A stretch of 64,000 nt of DNA, taken from contig NZ_AHMN02000007.1 of NCBI RefSeq assembly GCF_000243695.2, forward strand, positions 1 to 64,000. Direction: 5' to 3'. Below the pieces are notes generated by a model. The model was not told the origin of the DNA. It ran no database searches and saw only the letters and a list, made by a program, of their open reading frames with translations. Shown piece by piece: positions 58,358 through 64,000 of this stretch; the stretch's first letter is position 1; each line of letters starts with the position of its first letter. Both the position numbers and the translations under genes were made by a program. This stretch comes from Leptospira kirschneri serovar Cynopteri str. 3522 CT (GTDB lineage: Bacteria; Spirochaetota; Leptospiria; Leptospirales; Leptospiraceae).

Positions 58358-59467
58358 ATGATGAATATTTTAGATTCGATATTAAATCAAGACATCTTAT
58401 TAAGCTTAATAAGATTTGGTGCGGGCTTCGCTTTAGTTTTAGGAATTGGAAATTGGATTCGAGCAAGAAAACAAATCGATTATCTGGTCTCGTCAGTTTT
58501 AATCTTCACCGCAATCTTTCAATTTATAGATGAATCTGTTTTAAATACGATCCCTCAAACTTGGCTTCGTAAAGTTCTCTTTTTAATCGATATTGTCGCC
58601 TTAGCAGCGAGTGGGACCCTTATCTTTTTAATTTCCACTATGAGTTTTAAAAGATATTCGAAACTTCCTTTAATTTATTATTGGAACCTGATTGGCCCGT
58701 TGATTCTTAGCCTTCCAATTGCTACTTTTTACGAACAACAAGGAAGTAAAGAACTCGAATTTTTCTTGTTTGCAGCAGATTTATACGTATTCGTATATTT
58801 CGTCATTGCAGTTGCGAACATTTTCATCGACAAAAAATATGAATCCTCCGCGATAAGTTTTAAAACAATTCTTAGTTTAGTTATTTTAATTTCCCTTTGT
58901 ATTCCTCTGGAAATTCTCGGAATCGTTTTTGAAAACAAATCTCTCATTTTACTTTCCAGTGTACACACTACATTTACTGTCATTTTCTATTATTTTTTAA
59001 CCTTAATCCGCCCTAATTTGTTAGATATAATCTCTTCAGAATCTGGAAAAAACTTTGTCAAACGCTCTCTCTTACACGATGTAGACATAAACGCTCTCGA
59101 AAAAAGACTAATTCATATTATTAAAGAAGAAAGAATTTATTTAGATGAAGACATTCGTCTCCCAGATGTTTCGGAAGAACTTGGGATTTCTGTACATCAA
59201 CTTTCTTTCTTTTTGAATAATCATCTAGGCGTAAATTTCAACAATTACATCAATCGATTTAGGGTAGAAGAAGCAAAGTCGATGCTTATCAATGACCCTT
59301 CTCGATCTGTGGTTTCTGTAGGAATTGCAGTTGGTTTTAATTCAAATTCTTCTTTTTATAAAGCTTTTCTCAAAGAGACCGGGATGTCTCCAAAACAATT
59401 TAGAGAAACTCAAACAAAAGTAATCCACTTTCAGTCTTCCTCTGCGGATATTCAATTTAGAAATTAA
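58358..59467 (+). CDS. membrane-anchored AraC-family regulator (first of pair)
   Basis: 369 residues. Six or seven helices lie in the first 220 residues, then a cytoplasmic AraC/XylS DNA-binding domain at about 255-360 (LPDVSEELGISVHQLSFFLN first helix-turn-helix, VGIAVGFNSNSSFYKAFLKETG second, PKQFRE end). Membrane-bound AraC regulators presumably sense envelope or small lipophilic signals; the ligand is unknown. It has two adjacent ATG codons (58358, 58361) and no strong ribosome site. A paralogue follows at 59752. Confidence 0.85.
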   Translation: MMNILDSILNQDILLSLIRFGAGFALVLGIGNWIRARKQIDYLVSSVLIFTAIFQFIDESVLNTIPQTWLRKVLFLIDIVALAASGTLIFLISTMSFKRYSKLPLIYYWNLIGPLILSLPIATFYEQQGSKELEFFLFAADLYVFVYFVIAVANIFIDKKYESSAISFKTILSLVILISLCIPLEILGIVFENKSLILLSSVHTTFTVIFYYFLTLIRPNLLDIISSESGKNFVKRSLLHDVDINALEKRLIHIIKEERIYLDEDIRLPDVSEELGISVHQLSFFLNNHLGVNFNNYINRFRVEEAKSMLINDPSRSVVSVGIAVGFNSNSSFYKAFLKETGMSPKQFRETQTKVIHFQSSSADIQFRN

Positions 59468-59751
59468 ATTTTGTCTATGATTAAATTCAATCTAAGACGG
59501 AGTTTTCTAAGGTCATTTTGTCCTCCGTTCTTCTCAAAAAATTTCAAATTAATAGGACATCCTAAAATAGCATATCTGATATTTATAATTTTCCTATTTC
59601 TAAATTATATTTACCGATGACCGAATTCAAAATCGAGCGCTATAATAAAATCAGTGGAAATAAATCGCCTTAGTGAAACGCCAATGCCGCAAAAATTCCA
59701 TAGAATGGCGGTTTTGCGTTTTCAAAAATTTTTTCGAGGGAATTCATTCTA

Positions 59752-60897
59752 ATGTTCAATGCAAGTAATTTATACGGTGTTATATCTTCTCTATTTTCAG
59801 AAATGAACCTATTCTACGCCCATGCGGCCGGAGTTGGGACTGGAATCGTAATGGCGATCACGAAACTTTACACTGGGAGAAAAGACGAATTCAGTAAAGC
59901 TTATGGAACGATTCTTTTGAGCGTCAGTATTTTTTTGATGGCAAACAATAGAGTCATCTTTCCACAACAAACAGATCCAAGATTACTGAAAGACTCTTTG
60001 TTTTTAGGAATTTACTTTGGTTTAGTTTTGTATGCTTCTGCGGCGGTTTTAGTTTGTATGATGTTCATTCTGGATCGTCTTCAAAACCCTTGGTTTTACT
60101 GTAAACGATTGACTGCAATCATTCCACTTGCATTGATCGCTGCATTTTTTCTACCCGGTACAATTTATATCTGTTTTTGTGATTCAGTTGCAATTTTAAT
60201 TACACTTTACACATCCGGCTGGTCCATTTATAAAATTCGCTCTTCTCAAAAGCCGAACGTTTTTTTTAACTTTCCTTTCGTAACGCTTGCGATTACTTCT
60301 TCTCTGATTTTGGATTTAATCGGAACTATAATTCAGTCTACGAAAATGCTTATGTTTTCCGAACTCATTCCTGGATTCATGATCGCTTATATTACTTTAA
60401 TTGAACGTTTCTTTCCCGTACTTTTTAGCAAAGCTTATGGAGAATCCAACAAAGTATTGATGGATCAAGAACTTACTGATTTTTCGGATGATGATTTACT
60501 TGAGTCAGAAGAAGAAATTCAATCCGAATCTAGTAGAAATATTCTAGAAGGTGTAGAACTAGAAAAAATTGAAGAGAGAATTAATTCTTTCTTACAAGTA
60601 AGAGGTTATGCGGATGAAGAGCTCAGATTGCCTGATTTCGCTTCTTATTTAGGTCTTTCTACCCATCAAGCCTCATATTATCTCAATAAACATATGTCGA
60701 TGAAATTCGCCGACTTTTTAAATATGAATCGAATTGAAGACGTTAAGCGAAATATTCGCAACAAGTCTCACATGAATTTACTTCAAATTGCCTTAGAATG
60801 TGGTTTTAATTCGGCTTCTTCATTTCACAGGGCTTGCGTAAAATTTACCGGTAAGTCTCCAAGAGAATTTAGAAAACTCATTAATTCCGATAATTAA
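59752..60897 (+). CDS. membrane-anchored AraC-family regulator (second of pair)
   Basis: 381 residues with the same plan as the previous gene: about seven helices in the first 225 residues, an acidic linker ([17 protein letters not shown], about 244-260), then an AraC domain at about 275-378 ([48 protein letters not shown]). AGGG lies ahead of the ATG. The two genes are separated by 284 bp and differ most in the membrane half, which suggests old duplication and different signals. Confidence 0.85.
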   Translation: MFNASNLYGVISSLFSEMNLFYAHAAGVGTGIVMAITKLYTGRKDEFSKAYGTILLSVSIFLMANNRVIFPQQTDPRLLKDSLFLGIYFGLVLYASAAVLVCMMFILDRLQNPWFYCKRLTAIIPLALIAAFFLPGTIYICFCDSVAILITLYTSGWSIYKIRSSQKPNVFFNFPFVTLAITSSLILDLIGTIIQSTKMLMFSELIPGFMIAYITLIERFFPVLFSKAYGESNKVLMDQELTDFSDDDLLESEEEIQSESSRNILEGVELEKIEERINSFLQVRGYADEELRLPDFASYLGLSTHQASYYLNKHMSMKFADFLNMNRIEDVKRNIRNKSHMNLLQIALECGFNSASSFHRACVKFTGKSPREFRKLINSDN

Positions 60898-60950
60898 AAC
60901 CCTATTTTGATAATGAAAATAATTTTCTAATCGTTATTCAATGCTATTTA

Positions 60951-61056
60951 ACGTGAGTTCGGCATAACAAATGCGAAAGCGATTATTATGCTGCGATCCA
61001 CAGAGAGCAGCCCTGAGTTTTTTATTCGCCCCAATTTTCTTACGTCGAATTCACTT
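60951..61056. mobile_element. transposase-less TIR element, copy C (smallest intact pair of ends)
   Basis: 106 bp with TATTTA on each side (60945-60950, 61057-61062). Left end ACGTGAGTTCGGCATAA; right end, read inward, AAGTGAATTCGACGTAA. Little lies between the ends other than the AATGCGAAAGCGATTAT block. Non-coding. Confidence 0.7.
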
Positions 61057-61194
61057 TATTTAAAGAATACTAGGATTTCCCACTAAAACAGAAATAGTGT
61101 TTTGCGCTTTAGTAAAAATTTACGGCATTCCATTGGATATAGAGACTATTAATCGTTAAGATGTTTTTCAGAATATTTTAGTAAATTCTAAATT

Positions 61195-61452
61195 TGTAAT
61201 AGTTCCCCACAGATTACGTTTTTTCCGATTTTTAAATCTTTTTTTAATACAGAGCTTTGTAGTTTCCAGTACTTTCAAAAATCCGATCGTGCTCACAATG
61301 CAGAAAATGAATCTTGCTTCTTTTGTATCTCTTTTCATTTTTTTACTATTAGAACATATGAAAATAGTACCTGAGCGATTTTACAAAGACGCAGAAATTC
61401 TCAAAAAACTATCTCACTTGAAATTATTGGCTTTTTTGTAAGAGTTCCCACA
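61195..61452. repeat. two reverse TGTRGGAACT motifs between elements C and D
   Basis: TGTAATAGTTCCCCACA (61195-61211) and TGTAAGAGTTCCCACA (61437-61452). The rest of 61057-61532 has no credible frame. Confidence 0.55.
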
Positions 61453-61532
61453 TTTCAAGTTTGAAACAGGCCCAGAATAGTATTATTTCATACGTCCCAG
61501 TAAAGTAAGTCAAGACGACTTACATTAAATTA

Positions 61533-62077
61533 ACGTGAGTTTGGCATGAAAGGCCATCTTTATGAAAGTCAATCTTTATATAAAAAACAGAATGTAGGAA
61601 CTATTACAAATCTGAACTTTATGGATCGATTCCTTAAATGTGGAAACTACCACAATTTATAAAATAGAAGTTATAACAATTGAACCTGTCGTATTTCAAG
61701 TGTGGGAACTATTACAAAACTTAGGTTTGTCTGTAAAATGATGTAGGAACTACTACTTTTTAAAAATTTTTTCTCAGTCGAACCCACATTAAACTGGGAT
61801 TTAAATTTTGATGATGGCCGTAAAACAGCGATTTTGTACAAAATCTGATTGGAGTTTGTATTTTATAGTAGTTCCTACAATTTTCAAAGTTTAACTGATA
61901 AATCCACGATTTGTGAGAGTTCCCACATTTTCAAAATCTAATCGTAAAACATAGACATGTGTAGTTCCCAAATTTTATTTTTTACGGCAATTACAAGTTT
62001 TCGTAAGAGTTCCTACATCCATTTTTTCACAGTAAAACGAAATTTTAGGAAACAGATTCCTTACGTTGAACTCACGT
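61533..62077. mobile_element. TIR element copy D with mirrored motif arrays
   Basis: 545 bp between perfect TAAATTA direct repeats (61526-61532, 62078-62084). Left end ACGTGAGTTTGGCATGA; right end, read inward, ACGTGAGTTCAACGTAA. Four motif copies in forward orientation begin at 61593, 61639, 61701 and 61742; four in reverse orientation begin near 61865, 61912, 61960 and 62002. The outermost copies lie 60 bp from each end. The central 107 bp carries none. There is no coding frame. Confidence 0.8.
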
Positions 62078-62146
62078 TAAATTAGTATTTCAAAATATAC
62101 GATTGAATTGTATTTAAGTTTTTTACTTAAAAAAGATTGAATGTTG

Positions 62147-62710
62147 TTATGGTTTTACAGAGCGATATTGATTGTATAGAGAATCGTCCGAATCAAAAAC
62201 GGATTCTGTAACTGCAATAATTTCTCCCGACTGTAAAGATACAACCCTCAGTTGAAGTAAAAATGATTGGTCATCAAATTGTACCGTTCCCAAAAGTATC
62301 AAATCCGCTCCGGATAATCTTCCGATTTCTAAATTTTGACTGGAAAGTACCAATCCCGATTTTTGAAAACTTTGTTCGTCGATCAACCGCCCTAATTGGG
62401 ATTTTTCTACTAGTAAAATTTTTCCAGGATCGTACATTTTGGATAGAAGTCGTGAGGAAATCGTCGTTCCTAAAGTTGTAATCACACCGTTTTCATTAAA
62501 CAAAGGTAGAACGGCTAACTTAAATGTATTTTTCTTTTCAGTAGAAAAACTTTTGCCGCTAACTTCGATTTGTTTTTTTAATAAATCTGAAACTTCCTGT
62601 AATACTACATCTAAAGGTTTTGGAACTTGTTTTTTTTCAAAACGATGTCCGCTTGTACAATCAATTAAAAATGATAATAAAGAGAACATAATAAAAATGG
62701 AATATTTCAT
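62147..62710 (-). CDS. FlgO/CsgG-like lipoprotein
   Basis: 187 residues. The signal peptide ends in lipobox LIDC with Cys18. Residues about 55-180 (KLAVLPLFNENGVITTLGTTIS, LVEKSQLGRLIDEQ, IGRLSGADLILLGTVQFDD, LRVVSLQSGEIIAVTES) follow the FlgO/CsgG-type fold seen in outer-membrane lipoproteins linked to flagella or secretion. No flagellar genes are near, so the role is uncertain. It is followed upstream, 79 bp away, by the TraB-family gene on the same strand, with which it may be co-transcribed. Confidence 0.8.
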   Translation of the reverse strand: MKYSIFIMFSLLSFLIDCTSGHRFEKKQVPKPLDVVLQEVSDLLKKQIEVSGKSFSTEKKNTFKLAVLPLFNENGVITTLGTTISSRLLSKMYDPGKILLVEKSQLGRLIDEQSFQKSGLVLSSQNLEIGRLSGADLILLGTVQFDDQSFLLQLRVVSLQSGEIIAVTESVFDSDDSLYNQYRSVKP

Positions 62711-62789
62711 TTAAAATATTTTACCAAGCCGACTCGGTACCCCACCAAATTATATTTCACTACGTCGTAAACGGAAAGTATAAAAACAA

Positions 62790-64000
<1,211 letters not shown>

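Noticed and set aside
59672..59725. Terminator hairpin between the two AraC-type genes (AACGCCAATGCCGC... GGCGGTTTTGCGTT)
   Set aside because: The arms pair only in part and need bulges. It may be a weak structure but does not meet the standard of the other terminators.
61533..62077. Regularly spaced short repeats resembling a CRISPR array
   Set aside because: The repeats are only about 16 bp and degenerate, they reverse orientation halfway, spacers vary in length and no cas genes are near. The inverted ends and target duplication fit a mobile element.

Overview
The window looks like a piece of a pathogenic Leptospira replicon, most likely the smaller chromosome of the L. interrogans group. 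The evidence is the low GC content, many TTG/GTG starts, a DUF1564-type protein at the left edge, spirochaete-style lipoboxes, a heme oxygenase/MFS/Fur neighbourhood, a long cobalamin cluster and large gene-poor gaps full of dispersed repeats. This assignment comes from recognising families and gene order; no database was searched.

Layout. 1-6.8 kb: a DUF1564 protein, then heme oxygenase with an MFS transporter on the minus strand and a Fur-family regulator followed by two membrane/cell-surface genes on the plus strand. A Fur-box-like palindrome lies in front of the heme oxygenase gene. 7.5-12.4 kb: a minus-strand apt / active HtrA-like protease / protease-dead HtrA paralogue group, then htpX behind its own terminator. 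12.8-19.5 kb: a minus-strand operon (nucleotide-sugar dehydratase, SspB-like protein, NCS2-type permease) and two poorly understood genes. 20.8-38.1 kb: a cobalamin riboswitch followed by 17 tightly packed plus-strand genes for anaerobic B12 synthesis and salvage: CbiX-ferredoxin fusion, DUF3209, FNR-like reductase, CbiD, CbiC, CbiE/T, CbiL, CbiG, CbiH with an extension, CbiF, CobO, CbiA, CbiZ, CobU, CobD-CbiP fusion, CbiB and CobC. Precorrin-6A reductase (CbiJ/CobK), CobS and CobT are not in the cluster. 41-50 kb: two signalling groups, ECF sigma/FecR/HAMP protein/second FecR and SpoIIE-type phosphatase/TPR protein/surface protein/STAS antagonist. 50-64 kb: IS remnants, a lipoprotein gene, a STAS-like gene, an EAL protein, two membrane-anchored AraC regulators, a FlgO-like lipoprotein and a TraB-family protein cut by the right edge.

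The most unusual signal is a family of transposase-less elements in the gaps. Their ends match an inverted repeat close to ACGYGARTTCGRCRTAA, and most copies sit between 6-7 bp direct repeats ending in TA. One copy of about 2 kb (51288-53272) carries a lipoprotein gene and has split an IS5-type transposase gene; removing it and one TTGTTTA copy rejoins the reading frame exactly. Another (61533-62077) holds four copies of a 16-bp motif (TGTRGGAACTNYTACA) in one orientation and four in the opposite orientation, arranged symmetrically. The same motif is scattered through other gaps.

How it fits together: iron/heme handling under Fur, B12 production controlled by a riboswitch, envelope quality control by HtrA/HtpX proteins, and envelope or partner-switching signalling in the right half, separated by gaps dominated by mobile-element debris.
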